From the NCBI GenBank assembly GCA_977006965.1, contig OZ345362.1, positions 992,001 to 1,056,000 on the forward strand: a DNA stretch of 64,000 nt. Direction: 5' to 3'. Made by a program: the position numbers and the translations under genes. The number at the start of each line of letters is the position of its first letter. Positions within the stretch are counted from its first letter, which is position 1. This document shows, piece by piece, positions 44,011 through 53,767 of the stretch. The notes beneath the pieces are model-generated. The model made no database searches, had not been told where the DNA came from, and saw nothing but the letters and a program-made list of their open reading frames with translations. This DNA is from Phymatolithon calcareum. Taxonomy: Eukaryota; Rhodophyta; Florideophyceae; Hapalidiales.

Positions 44011-44946
44011 GAGACCAGTTTCAATGTAATTTTGACTACAGTACAGTTCGTCCTCCATATCTTTTCCCGCAACGCCGGGACTGAAGAAGCTCGGCTGATA
44101 AGCATCATAGCGGTACTGCTAACTTCTAAAAAATCACAGCCCTGTAGAGCCGGTCTCCATACCCCATCTTGAATTTTCTTGAGGCCAAAAATTGCCAACG
44201 GGTAACGTGAAGAATATTCGCACGGAGGAATATCCAACTTTACGATAAGAGCTTTGCGTACAGGCTTTTTCAACAGCGAGAAAATTAAATATTGCGGTGG
44301 TTGAAAGTAACATTATCGCTCTGTTCTTCGAGTGCGGAAAAATTGCTCGGCAACTAAACATAGGCATTCTCGTTTCCTACAAGAAACACAAAAATATAGA
44401 CATGTTGTGGTCGCATAACTAGACTCCACGACCCAGAAAAACGGTGATGCACGCTTCTTGTGCGCAAAGATGTTGGACTGCGCAACAGGAGATATTGCGT
44501 GAGCAGTTATTCGTAACGCAGCGAGTAATTAATAAAGAATCATGCTTGTGGGGCTAATAAGCTTGACAGTACAAATGAGATTAAACAGTATTATATACCT
44601 GAGAAGGGGGAGTGCGATCCTCCCATTCTTGAACAAAACACTTCAATCCCGCTTGACTTTGCATGAAGGAGCGGAACAGGTAGATGACTTGTATGAGAGT
44701 CGAGTGCACATCTGCAGTCATCCATCTTTCTCGACCTACCAGTACACTTCTTCTCGCTAGCACACAAGAATAAAGAGAAGTTAAGACTTTTGGTTCCCGC
44801 AACGCGGATTCACGCACGGAGCAACCAATAAGTCTCCAACATTGCACAAATGATGGCATCGATCCTGGTAGAAGACGACGGAAATAGACAAAATTGCTTA
44901 GAACAAAAACACCCTGTTTCTATCAGAAGAGACCCATCGCAAGCCA
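44011..44946. other. No gene recognised
   Basis: AT-rich with short frames. The last about 200 bases should hold the 3' UTR of the phospholipase-like gene. Confidence 0.35.
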
Positions 44947-45867
44947 TCAGCCATTCGACGCATTTTCCCCGAACGATACCGACCTTAGTAGTGAAGCCTC
45001 TTTTGCTGTAAAGCAGTCAAAAAATACAACATTAGCCTTTTCCCGAATCTCTTTCGCATTCGCCACAGCATATTGCTCAAACATGCAGTTCATATCATCC
45101 GCCTCTTCCTTGACAGTTCGTCGCATGAATCCCATGCTAAACACCCTGAGCGCGACATCATAAGCATTCGGTGTGACTGTCCAACCAAGCACAAGAAGCT
45201 TATCCTTCCCACGCTTTGACTTCGCCTCATGTTCTCTAAGGGAGTCAGAAAGAAACTGAATCTTTCTTAGTGGAATATACGTGTCCATCCATACATCCAT
45301 TCCCCACTTCGCACTGAGCTTCGCAGGAGGAACGCCGGCTAGAATGAATGGCGGCAACATTTGCAGAGGGATTTCGCTAAGCTCCTGCGGTCCGCCAAGA
45401 AACACCGGCCCGTCCAATGTTTGCACGAGAAAATTTCCAAGCGCCTCCTTCTCGCGACCGCTAAGTTCGTACGTGCGAATGGCGAGCACAACGGGAGCCC
45501 AATTCGCACTACGCGCTTGTTCTCGCGCATTGTGAAAGATATTGATTTGCTCGATAACTTTTTCGAGCGGTACACAGAGTACCATTCCATGCACTGTCCA
45601 AAAATCATCAACGTTTTCAGGAGTGACTGCCCGCTTCGATATGCGCAGATCGAGAAATCGAGCGCCTGCTCTCAGCTGTTCCCGCACCGTCAGATTTTGA
45701 GTAATTGCAAATTCAGACTGCACACGCGAAGTAAGCATACGCGCAACCGATGCGCGCATTGGTGCCGGTGCAGTGCGCGACAAAAGGTCGGGCCGCGCGG
45801 CATAGGCCGCCGAGTCATGCGTGCCGGGCAGAAGCAGGTCGTAAAACGAGAAAGCTGCGACCGGCAT
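44947..45867 (-). CDS. PI-PLC X-domain protein (PLCXD-like)
   Basis: 306 codons from ATG 45865-45867. The frame is open about 120 bp further upstream but has no other ATG. Residues 10-20 read DLLLPGTHDSA with the first catalytic His at 17. TQNLTVREQLRAGARFLDLRI (56-76) and TVHG (91-94, second His at 93) follow. VVLAIRTYELSG is the next strand. The C-terminal half has VLGWTVTPNAYDV and NVVFFDC. This is the single X-domain layout of PLCXD proteins, which resemble bacterial PI-specific phospholipase C and may cleave phosphatidylinositol to inositol phosphate and diacylglycerol. No Y, C2 or EF-hand domain is present. It is transcribed away from the RING gene, with about 290 bp between start codons. 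Confidence 0.88.
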   Translation of the reverse strand: MPVAAFSFYDLLLPGTHDSAAYAARPDLLSRTAPAPMRASVARMLTSRVQSEFAITQNLTVREQLRAGARFLDLRISKRAVTPENVDDFWTVHGMVLCVPLEKVIEQINIFHNAREQARSANWAPVVLAIRTYELSGREKEALGNFLVQTLDGPVFLGGPQELSEIPLQMLPPFILAGVPPAKLSAKWGMDVWMDTYIPLRKIQFLSDSLREHEAKSKRGKDKLLVLGWTVTPNAYDVALRVFSMGFMRRTVKEEADDMNCMFEQYAVANAKEIREKANVVFFDCFTAKEASLLRSVSFGENASNG

Positions 45868-46160
45868 TCTCGCCAATGCAACGCACGTCTCGAATTCCAG
45901 CGCCCGCGCCGCGTAGTGGCGGATGAACGCGAGTGAGCGGAGGCGACGACCTTGGACAGCACCTGCCGTTAATTAACAATGCAGTTGCCACCGTCATGAC
46001 GTCACTTCACTGCAACGGCAAATATCATATCTGTAAGCAAGGGTCCCAAATAACCTGGGTCAGTGGCACACTCGTCCGGAACACGAAACCACGTCCCGCC
46101 ACATATTCCCTGTCAATCTGTGGGACACCTGGCGAGTGTGTCCGTCCACCGCCCCGCGCG
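45868..46160. promoter_or_regulatory. Divergent intergenic promoter region
   Basis: About 290 bp between the start codons of the PLCXD-like gene (minus) and the RING/GTPase-like gene (plus). It includes TTAATTAA (about 45969-45976) and a CRE-like TGACGTCA (about 45997-46004). No TATA box is obvious. Shared regulation is inferred from layout only. Confidence 0.35.
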
Positions 46161-47274
46161 ATGGCGGGCCGCCCACGGGCGTACTCTAGCTCCACGGCCG
46201 GGTCGGGACCGCTCTGTATTGTACGTTAACACTGACCGACCTTCCGTTGCACAGCTTTGATGCCCAGCTAACCAATCGCAGATTTGCTTTGAACGCGAGC
46301 GCGATGCAAATCTGTCTTGTGGTCACAAAAACCTATGCTCGGAATGCTTAGCGCGTCTCGCTCGCGGTGCATCCACGCCGCGATGTCCGACCTGTCGCGA
46401 GCTTCTTGAGCTAACGCAGTACGCTCGTCGACCCGGGCTGCAGCCCGTGCGCTTCAAGCCTACTGGACTGCCACCGCTCCCGCCTCCCCGTCGCCCGCGC
46501 TCCCGACAGAGCATCTCGCCGTCGGGCTCGCTTCATGGCGGGCTTGAGGGCACAATGCACGGGTTACCGGCGCTATCGCGGCGACACTCGATGGGCGTCC
46601 CGCAAGCAACGCCGGCCGGTCGCACGGTGCTTGTGCTTGGTGCGCGCGGGGTGGCCGTCTCCGTGCTTGCACAGCGATTGAGGAATTTAAGCGTCTCTCG
46701 TCCGGGCAGGGGGTTCATCGGTCGCCGTGCGATGTCTGAACTCGGCGGATTTGCATTTGGTGCATCTCCTGGTGTGTCGTACGTGTGGGTGGCGGCCGCG
46801 CCGAGTGTGACCAATGACGCGATGGTGGACCGTGTGAGCGCGGTTGGTCCCGCGGCTGTGATTCTCGCGTTTGATGTGACACAGGTGTCGTCGTTCGAGG
46901 CTGTGTTGCGCTGGGATCATGCACTTGGTGAGAGGTTTGGACAGAGTGCGCCGCGTGTTTGGGCTGCTTTGCATAAACCAAACAAAAGAAGAGGCATTTC
47001 CATGCATGATGTGCGCGACGCGTTGCATTGTCTTGGAGAACAGGCCCGTGTCATTGTGGAGATCGAACTCACAGAAAAAGTCTTCCGTGCAGATCAAGGA
47101 GCACGCAAGCTTGCCGACGCCGTTGCACGCTACCTCTCCCCGGTGCGATCGGGGTCTATCGACGGCACATCGAATGACGGTGAGCCGTTACCGGGACCAC
47201 CCCCGCCGCGGAGCAGACCAAGAGGCATACCCATCGCTGGCGCTGCTTGGGCGTTGGTGCGGCAGTGCCTGTAA
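46161..47274 (+). CDS. RING finger fused to a small-GTPase-like domain (two exons)
   Basis: Exon 1 46161-46220, intron 46221-46284 (GTACGT...CTAAC-N6-CGCAG, 64 nt), exon 2 46285-47274; 349 residues. Splicing completes a C3HC4 RING: C19, C22, C33, H35, C39, C42, C55, C58 (CIICFERERDANLSCGHKNL then CSECL..CPTC). Residues about 70-130 are Pro/Arg/Ser-rich. Residues about 133-304 look like a Ras-fold: TVLVLGARGVAVSVLAQRL in the P-loop position but without GxxxxGK[ST]. AVILAFDVTQVSSFEAVLRW matches the 'lvyDvt...SFe.v..W' strand and helix, with AALHKPNK where NKxD would be. A GTP-binding Lys and the DxxG motif are absent, so it is probably a pseudo-GTPase. RING proteins of this type are usually E3 ubiquitin ligases. 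An earlier in-frame ATG (45996) would add 55 residues. Confidence 0.75.
46221..46284 (+). other. Spliceosomal intron, 64 nt
   Basis: Donor GTACGT, branch site CTAAC (46271-46275) ten bases before the acceptor CGCAG. Without it the RING lacks its first cysteine and the frame hits TAA (46227) or TGA (46261). Confidence 0.75.
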
Positions 47275-47641
47275 AGGGTGCGGCGGATATCTGCAGGGCG
47301 GAAGTCGAAATTGAAAATGCATCTAAGGCATAAACTGTGCGAGGAGAGGCGCTTGATAGTGGTCCCATAGATATGCACCGGCACTTGGACGATGTTCGCC
47401 ACGCATCAGGTCGAGTTCTTGTCCGTTGCCGGCGGCACTGCGGCAGTACTTCAAGCGTGGCGATAATGCTTGTAGAGGAATGAATTGTTGAAATCGGAAG
47501 AAAAAAATATATTTAGATCGTTTTTACGAATTTTTCGGCAGGTATTCACCCACCATGGCAGAGCATTGCGCGGGAAAGAAACTGGGACTGGTTCCCGCTT
47601 CGATGTCGCACACGCTATCGCTATTACAGGCGTCAGAAACC

Positions 47642-47965
47642 TCATGTGGCACCGTTGCCGCGTGCCCCGACTGTCGAAATGTACAATACGTTGTTCCCGC
47701 GGATGAAAGCGTCGCCGTCCTTGCTCTGCAGTTCGCCATTACGATATTCTTCCGTCTGTTCCAATGCGATGTTCATGTAGCCGTCCAGACAGGCCAAAAC
47801 ACCGCGATACTCCGTTGCATTGTTCAACTTCACCACAACCGCTCGCCCCAGAACGGCTTTAAGAAACTCTGACGGTGTGCGCCCGTGGCCCGCAGTCGCG
47901 GTGGCGGCACTGGCACCCGCCGAACGCGGCGCGGATGAGGACATTGCGGCGGACACTGCGACCAT
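47642..47965 (-). CDS. LSM6: U6 snRNA-associated Sm-like protein LSm6
   Basis: 107 codons from ATG 47963-47965; a second ATG at 47942-47944 would give 100. After an Ala/Ser/Gly-rich leader (about 30 residues, longer than in animal LSm6) comes TPSEFLKAVLGRAVVVKLNN, then EYRGVLACLDGYMNIALEQT, EEYRNGEL, and GDAFIRGNNVLYIST. This is the full Sm1-Sm2 fold and is nearly the human sequence over the core. LSm6 is part of the LSm2-8 ring on the U6 snRNA 3' end (splicing, nucleus) and of LSm1-7 (mRNA decapping, cytoplasm). The gene is intronless and convergent with the RING gene, 367 bp between stops. Confidence 0.96.
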   Translation of the reverse strand: MVAVSAAMSSSAPRSAGASAATATAGHGRTPSEFLKAVLGRAVVVKLNNATEYRGVLACLDGYMNIALEQTEEYRNGELQSKDGDAFIRGNNVLYISTVGARGNGAT

Positions 47966-48261
47966 TGCACGGCTCTTCGCAGTCGTGGCTCCGTTGCATG
48001 TTCTAGGCTTCAGCACCGGATCATACTGCAGACGGCGTGGTAGAGAGGACCATTCGGTCCCTCAGAGAAAAAAAATATGATGCAACCTCCCACGCGTGAT
48101 GCCTGCTGGGGCTGTCCCAAACCTCTCTTTTTGTGAGTCCTCTTTTACTTCGTCTCTGCTCTCGCGAATCGCGTCATGTTATCACGGCTATACAGTGCCA
48201 GTTTGCCCTCACTTCCCCGAATATGCAATCTTTTCTGAGTACACTCTCATCTTCATTCATT

Positions 48262-48905
48262 CATTTGCCTTTTCCCCAAATGGGGCTAGCAGCGATTCGA
48301 GGGTCTAAGTTTCTTCCATTCAATCCTATCGTTGGAGAGAAGCGGTGACTTTATCAATAATCATAATGGAGGGGACTTCAAAACTAAAAGCCCTCAAAGG
48401 GGAAGGCTACATGGGGTCGTTAAATCCAAACGACGACGATTCACAGCAACTGCAGTAAACTACAGCGCGCAAGTGACAAAGTGCGTGAGAAGGCTCGTTC
48501 TTTCAGCAGAAGGGGACGTGCCGCGACGTTGGGCACTGAGAAAAATCCGACGATAAATCCCGTGATCAAATAGGGGCCAATATTCCCATGCAAATCTATG
48601 GCCAAACTGTGGAAGTCGATCGCTTTGTCACGTGAAGCCCATCCATATGTTCCCAGTTTTACGCTAAGCACTTGTCACAGCCCAGTTACGGGCCCATCCT
48701 CCGTTGCGCACAGATGGCTCGGAGAGCGGACTAATGAACGTGAGATAATAGGCTTGTGGGCATGGGGACAAAGAAAAATCCGAATATGAGTTTGAATGAG
48801 GATTTCACGTCTCGTCCATGTAAGCCACCAAAGATTGTTTCTGACGCATTGTAGAGCCACCTGGTGGACTAGGCGACGCTCGTCTAGTCTAAGAATGTTT
48901 CCTGA
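48262..48905 (-). repeat. LINE fragment, family H
   Basis: This is the partner of 2640-2960. The minus-strand frame (49007-48675) reads SGNILRLDERRLVHQVALQC. The left end (48263-48312) matches 2640-2690. The middle has many stops. Confidence 0.4.
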
Positions 48906-48919
48906 AATGGCATTCGATC

Positions 48920-49158
48920 CGGTCTTCAAGATGTTTAATACCGGCTGTAGCGAAACAGTTGAACATTTACTGCTACGCTGTGCTGAACGCTCGGTCCCCA
49001 GATGCAAGTTTATTCCACGAGTGGAAACTAAGACTATAGAGGAATTATGCCATCAGAAACCACTAGACGTAATCATGTTTCTGAATAATGAGAGGCTGTT
49101 TTAAAAACAGTTTCAGACGCGTTCCTTTTGCGTGAGGGATCTTTCCCGCAGTAAAGAA
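48920..49158 (+). mobile_element. LINE 3' end, family F, with (GAAA)n-type tail
   Basis: The plus strand encodes GCSETVEHLLLRCAERS, a C..EtvEHll..C finger typical of LINE ORF2 C-termini, then KPLDVIMFLNNERLF and a stop at 49102-49104. The short 3' UTR ends CGCAGTAAAGAAAGAAGAAAG. The ending IEILKFLNNENLL with a similar tail is at 58960-59237. Confidence 0.7.
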
Positions 49159-49787
49159 AGAAGAAAGTGTCCAAGCCAGTTCCATTTGCGTGGAGAAACC
49201 TATTGCTAGCCGAGTGCCTTCTCCGCCTTGTGCACGCCCCTTCTGGGACGAGTCCCTTCGCAGCAACCAAAGGGATCCTATGCCGCGCGCGAGTGCGTGC
49301 ACTACAGGACAGGAAAATCTCACCATCATCTTCCTTACTCGTAAACAGAAAAATTACCATATGGCCCAACGTTGGGAAACTCGGCAGTATGCGATCGCGT
49401 AGATTGCTCTTCCTCCACGTCTGCACTATCTTGTTCGTAGAGAGCTTCTCAGTACGTGTTCGATAGGATTGCTCCAAGTGCTTGTTCGACCTCTTTTCAT
49501 ATTTCTAGCTTCCCTTTGGTTAAACCAGAATTGTCTTCAGCGTGCTCCGTCTTCTTTTCCCAGGTTATTGCAATCACCGTGAACTGATAATCTGATATGG
49601 AAAGACCAGGGAAGTAGTTATGGAACAGATTGCCAAATTCTCTCTCAGGACTATCCCATGCACCGCCATCTGGTCGGCTTCCTGTCACTTTCTGGTTCAG
49701 TCCTGTGCCTTGTCATACCCATTCAATGATTTCCATATTCCCTGCCCATTCGGTCATCAATGCTTGCTTGGAAAAAGTCCACTGATT
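49159..49787. other. No gene recognised
   Basis: Frames up to about 130 codons without motifs. It ends at the TSD of the following LINE. Confidence 0.35.
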
Positions 49788-49801
49788 CTGATAAAAGTAC
49801 T

Positions 49802-50879
49802 TTTTTTTTGATTGGAGTTTTTTTAAAAGCCTCACAGTCTTACGAATATACGGGCAAGGCTTCCTCAGTTGCTACCTTCCAGTGTGTAGACCGTTGAAAC
49901 CTACCGCCTTCCATAGGCGGTGGGGAAAGTTTGGAACCTGGATCGTCCTACCTACTATGTGGTGTTCTTGTGGGTTCGCTGCTGGTGTTCCCGCTATTTG
50001 GCTTCAGAGCAGTCCTTCTTCATTTTCCATGCACTCTATGATGGTCTTGCTGAATAGCAAAAGCTCGTTAAGTGCTTTCTCGGTATCCGGTCTTTTGTCT
50101 TCTTTCAAGTCGCAGATTGTTTTCCAGCGTTGCCATATGCTGTCGAGCTCGGTTTCCAAATTTTTCCACCATGCTTGTTGTCGACACCTGCGGAAATCTT
50201 CCGCAGACGTACTGAAGCGCTAATTGCCGGTGCTTCACCTTCGGGAGTTTGAAGATTGCTGGTAGCTCGCTCGTCTTGTCATACGGGATTCTCCTCTTCC
50301 TCTTCAATTCGAGACGATCTCCTTCCATTGTGAGGAATTTTGAGCGAAGCATTTCGGCAGACTGCTTTGCTTGAATGTGTTTGGTTGCTTCCACAAACGG
50401 TTCCCTGTTTTCCATAGCGGCAATGTCGTTCCTGGTCGACTGGAGCTCTTGGTTGTTTCTGCTCTCAGGCGGCTTTTGTAGGTACATCTTTTCTTTGTCC
50501 TTTGTTCTCCTCAGCATCTTGAAGGCCAGGATTTCCCGTCTTTGGTTCGGTGCTTGGATTCGGCACAACAGTCGGAGTCTGTCTGACCTTCCTCTGGAGA
50601 GAGGACCAAACATTTGGCTGAAGAACGTTTGCTCAACTTCCTTGGCGGCCTTCTCAATGTCTTCTGTCCATGGCGTTAGATGCATTGCGTATTCCCAACG
50701 TGGCTGGATTAGTGCCTTGTACACCTTGATGCACTTTTGAATGGTCAGCCCTTTCTTGAATATTCCAAGTGTATGCAACTCATATACGGCGGACCTTGCC
50801 TTCTTCAGGCGTTGTATCATTTTCGTGTCTGATATTCCTTCGGGTCCAAGGGAGACTCCAAGGTAGGTGACCTCCGGGA
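49802..50879 (-). mobile_element. 5'-truncated LINE, family B, minus, with 14-bp TSD
   Basis: CTGATAAAAGTACT is repeated exactly at 49788-49801 and 50880-50893. The T-run at 49802 is the poly(A) end. The minus strand encodes VTYLGVSLGPEG, the thumb (50820-50068: KVYKALIQPRWEYAMHL), then KRKRRIPYDKTSELPAI and HRQLALQYVCGRFPQ. This is the longest family B copy here and shows that family B is close to family E. The frame breaks near 50075. Confidence 0.92.
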
Positions 50880-50893
50880 CTGATAAAAGTACT

Positions 50894-51670
50894 GTAATAT
50901 CACCTACGTATAATTTCTTAAAAATATAAAAACACTTTCAGTTTCTGAATATCATCCGGAAAACGAAACTGTGCTCTTTGATAGCTTTGGCTGTTGTCTG
51001 CAGAATTGATCGTAAGAGCATTTACCAACGTTTCGAGGTTTTCACTATAATATAGTGAAAACATTCCGCAAATTCATGTTGTTATTAGTGGAAAGCGTTG
51101 ATTTATAAAAGTTCATGTGCGCAATTTTTTCGATTATTCTTGGGTGCTGTTCATCAAATGATGAACCTCTATAGTGCTCATCATTCATCCATGAACATTT
51201 TTCCAAAACGCGTGTTTCTGAGGTTCGAATTTCGCCAAGGTGCTACTTTGAGACTTATATTCAAGGATGCGCTTCTGATAGCTAGCTGTTGACAGAGGGA
51301 GATTCAAGAGAATTAGTGATTTGCCGTGGTTCTAAGTTCAGCCGGTTTGACTCTCTATCAAGCCGCTTAAGAGGCGGCTGGACTGGAGACCATGGTCTCC
51401 AATGTTTGGTGTTCGTCTGCTTTTAGAGTATTTTTGTTCTCCACACTCATTGGGCATATTGATCGAGAAACAGAAGAGTTGGAGCAGTGTTGGAAACGAA
51501 AAGAGCAACTTGGCTATCACCCGACCATTCCGATCCATGGTTCTTCTTCCAGCCACTTTAACCCGGCTGACTTCAGGACCAAAAACGACAAGGCTTCAAA
51601 GCCACAAAAAACAAATTATCCAGAATTCACCTCTGACGGCTTTCTCCGCCAGTTGGCATCAAATTGGGCA
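50894..51670. other. No gene recognised
   Basis: AT-rich. A 93-codon frame (51392-51673) ends where the duplicated segment begins. No motif is secure. Confidence 0.35.
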
Positions 51671-52362
51671 TAGAGCCAAAGGAATCGAAACTCGGTTTTG
51701 CATTCACCATGAGCGCCGAAACTAGTGCAATTGCCGTGACTGCGTTCGCTTGGATTTTGCCCGAAACTCGGTACCACTGACGTCGGTAAAGGTCGGTCGT
51801 CCCTGTCCTTTCGATACTAGCTGAGACTTGAAGACTCTTTCCTACATCTCACAGGTCCCTTGAAGCCGGTTCTCATGCGCCACCAGTCAATGATATGACC
51901 TTTCCGTCATAACCAATGATATAAGTATCAGTAAGCAACGGGACACACCGTCCACGACACAATGGCTGCAGCGAAACCTGTGGTAAAGATCCTCAAAGCC
52001 CACTGAAAGGAAAGCGTTGATGTTTACGGGCCCTTTTCGGAAGCCATCAGAGGGCGATTGATGAGCGAAGACCCAGATTGGCAATAACGAAAGGTGCAGA
52101 GGGGATACTGCCAGCGCTTCGAGGGACTATATGAATAGAAGAGGTACGACAATGCTTGTTCACACCATGATGCCATACATTGCCAGCATGTCGTTACGCA
52201 TTGGAGCTGTTCATTAGCGGTAAAGTTTAGATCATCGTCCCTGCTGGAGGGCTGCCAATCATTTTCGACGGCGGCAAGGGCAACGATGCCGATCCTCGCG
52301 ACACGTTACATCAGTGTGAAAACTGGATATAACATTCAGCTTCTGCTTCCAGAAAGAGCCTC
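51671..52362 (-). pseudogene. Duplicated 5' fragment of the 657-aa gene (parent 61060-61757)
   Basis: About 690 bp aligns end to end with 61060-61757, covering the parent's promoter region, start codon and first about 125 codons. The start (ATG near 52045-52047) and MASEKGPV, AFLSVGFEDLYH and CVVDGVSR are readable. A frame change then leads to a stop at 51887-51889. The right edge lies about 12 bp from the end of the GH18 coding sequence. Confidence 0.85.
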
Positions 52363-52373
52363 TTCTCCGCGAT

Positions 52374-53444
52374 TCACAAGCCCACAGTTAAAGATGTATC
52401 CGACATGATTTGGCGCAATGCTTTCGTCAAAAAGAGAGGTTCGCCATTTACTTCTTTTCCTTCTTCCGCAGCGGTCCAGAACATGAATCCTCTTGGTCGG
52501 TATTGTCCCATGTTCCTCCATGCCTCGTCAATATCCTTCGGCATTAATATCAAAAACTTCTGGATAGGCGGGTACGGCTTTGCCCACCCATTCGCCAGCC
52601 CCATAATCAATCTTTCCCTGGGTACTTTCACGACCTTCTTTCCAAACTTCCCGAAATCAACTTCCCATCCGGCCTCCATCGCTTGTACAAGTCTCGTCAA
52701 GTACGTTTTCACTGAGACACGCTTAACATTGAGTTCATAATTCGCGCGGCTCCATCCTTCATAGAGTTGCAATCCCACCCAATCGAATGTGGCTACCGAC
52801 TGTCCGGACGCAAGCAAAGTTTCGGCATAAAACGCAAGCCAATATGCATACAAATTGCGGCCATGATATGGAAAGCCCTCCTTCCACGACGGAGAATGCG
52901 TGACATCAAGTTCAAAGCGGTTTTCCTCGACATCAAGGTAGCTTTGCGCCGGTGCCATGGACACAATGTAACCTGCACGTTTCGCGTGCACGCTCATCTC
53001 ACCAATAAGATCCATATGTTCCAACGCGAAAACGTTCTCTCCGGGACTGTCATTGCCCTCCACATCCCAGTCAATGCCGTCAAAACCGCCCCATCCCTCC
53101 CGTGCGACCGTATTTTTGTTCCAATCGTGAAAATGGCGGAACCATTCCAATCCCGATAATTTCGTACTCGGCAAGGGAGCGTTCCAGCCCCCAACGGAAA
53201 TGAGATGAGTTACGTCTAGGCCCTTGTTCCGCAGAGTGTTCGCCACATTTTTCACGGAATCGAGATCTGGCAGTGCGCCGGTTATGGCTGGCGTAGAGTC
53301 GGCGGTGGAGAGATTAATGCTGAACCAGATTAGAACGTTCGCACCGTGCTCAGCCGCGGATATCATTCTTGAATCGCATTGCGACCATGACGCATACGCA
53401 ATTAACAGGTTGTCGGGAAGATTGCGGTGTGTTGGGCATGACAT
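52374..53444 (-). CDS. Glycoside hydrolase family 18 (chitinase-like) protein
   Basis: 356 codons from ATG 53442-53444. LLIAYASWSQCD (13-24) is the first barrel strand. LISVGGWN (81-88) is the conserved S-x-G-G strand. FDGIDWDVEG (121-130) is the DxxDxDxE active-site motif with D122, D125, D127 and catalytic acid E129 all present. GLQLYEGW, RLIMGLANGWA and GFMFWTA continue the (beta/alpha)8 barrel. It should hydrolyse beta-1,4-GlcNAc links (chitin, chito-oligomers) or a related glycan. The frame upstream of the ATG is open and hydrophobic (FPFATLVLVVSG) back to a TAG near 53545 but has no ATG. A signal peptide could therefore come from a spliced 5' exon; as drawn the protein has none. A TATA box lies about 157 bp upstream. 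Confidence 0.9.
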   Translation of the reverse strand: MSCPTHRNLPDNLLIAYASWSQCDSRMISAAEHGANVLIWFSINLSTADSTPAITGALPDLDSVKNVANTLRNKGLDVTHLISVGGWNAPLPSTKLSGLEWFRHFHDWNKNTVAREGWGGFDGIDWDVEGNDSPGENVFALEHMDLIGEMSVHAKRAGYIVSMAPAQSYLDVEENRFELDVTHSPSWKEGFPYHGRNLYAYWLAFYAETLLASGQSVATFDWVGLQLYEGWSRANYELNVKRVSVKTYLTRLVQAMEAGWEVDFGKFGKKVVKVPRERLIMGLANGWAKPYPPIQKFLILMPKDIDEAWRNMGQYRPRGFMFWTAAEEGKEVNGEPLFLTKALRQIMSDTSLTVGL

Positions 53445-53600
53445 GCCTGTTCCGTCACCGCTTACTACAAGTACGAGCGTGGCAAAGGGAAATGTACTGT
53501 AACTTTGCTGTGAAGCAGACGCGAAAAATTCCCGAACTTGCTCGGAAGAGAACTATTCTTTGTGCAAAATTTTAAGGTGCTTGCGGTATTGGTGTTTACC

Positions 53601-53608
53601 CTTATATA
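53601..53608 (-). promoter_or_regulatory. Candidate TATA box of the GH18 gene
   Basis: TATATAAG on the minus strand, about 157 bp before the ATG, with C/T-poor flanks. Confidence 0.45.
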
Positions 53609-53732
53609 GGAGGTCATATCGTACCGCGATATAGTTATGAGGGGTCAATACGTGCCTCTTCATTTCTGTGAAATTTTCGAAAATCAGCCATGACTATCAT
53701 ACGTCTGCCCACAATGCTATTACGTTTTGTTT

Positions 53733-53767
53733 GCATGCGATCTTCTAAATTTTAGAAGATCGCATGC
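53733..53767. repeat. 35-bp perfect palindrome
   Basis: GCATGCGATCTTCTAAA-T-TTTAGAAGATCGCATGC: two 17-bp arms around one base, about 120 bp upstream of the GH18 TATA box. Confidence 0.9.

Noticed and set aside
45933-46229. 98-codon stand-alone gene upstream of the RING gene
   Set aside because: Its end is the RING exon 1; it stops two codons after the splice donor and has no domain of its own.
51392-51673. Pao/BEL-like 'NPADF' motif in a plus frame
   Set aside because: Only four residues fit, with no RT or integrase nearby.
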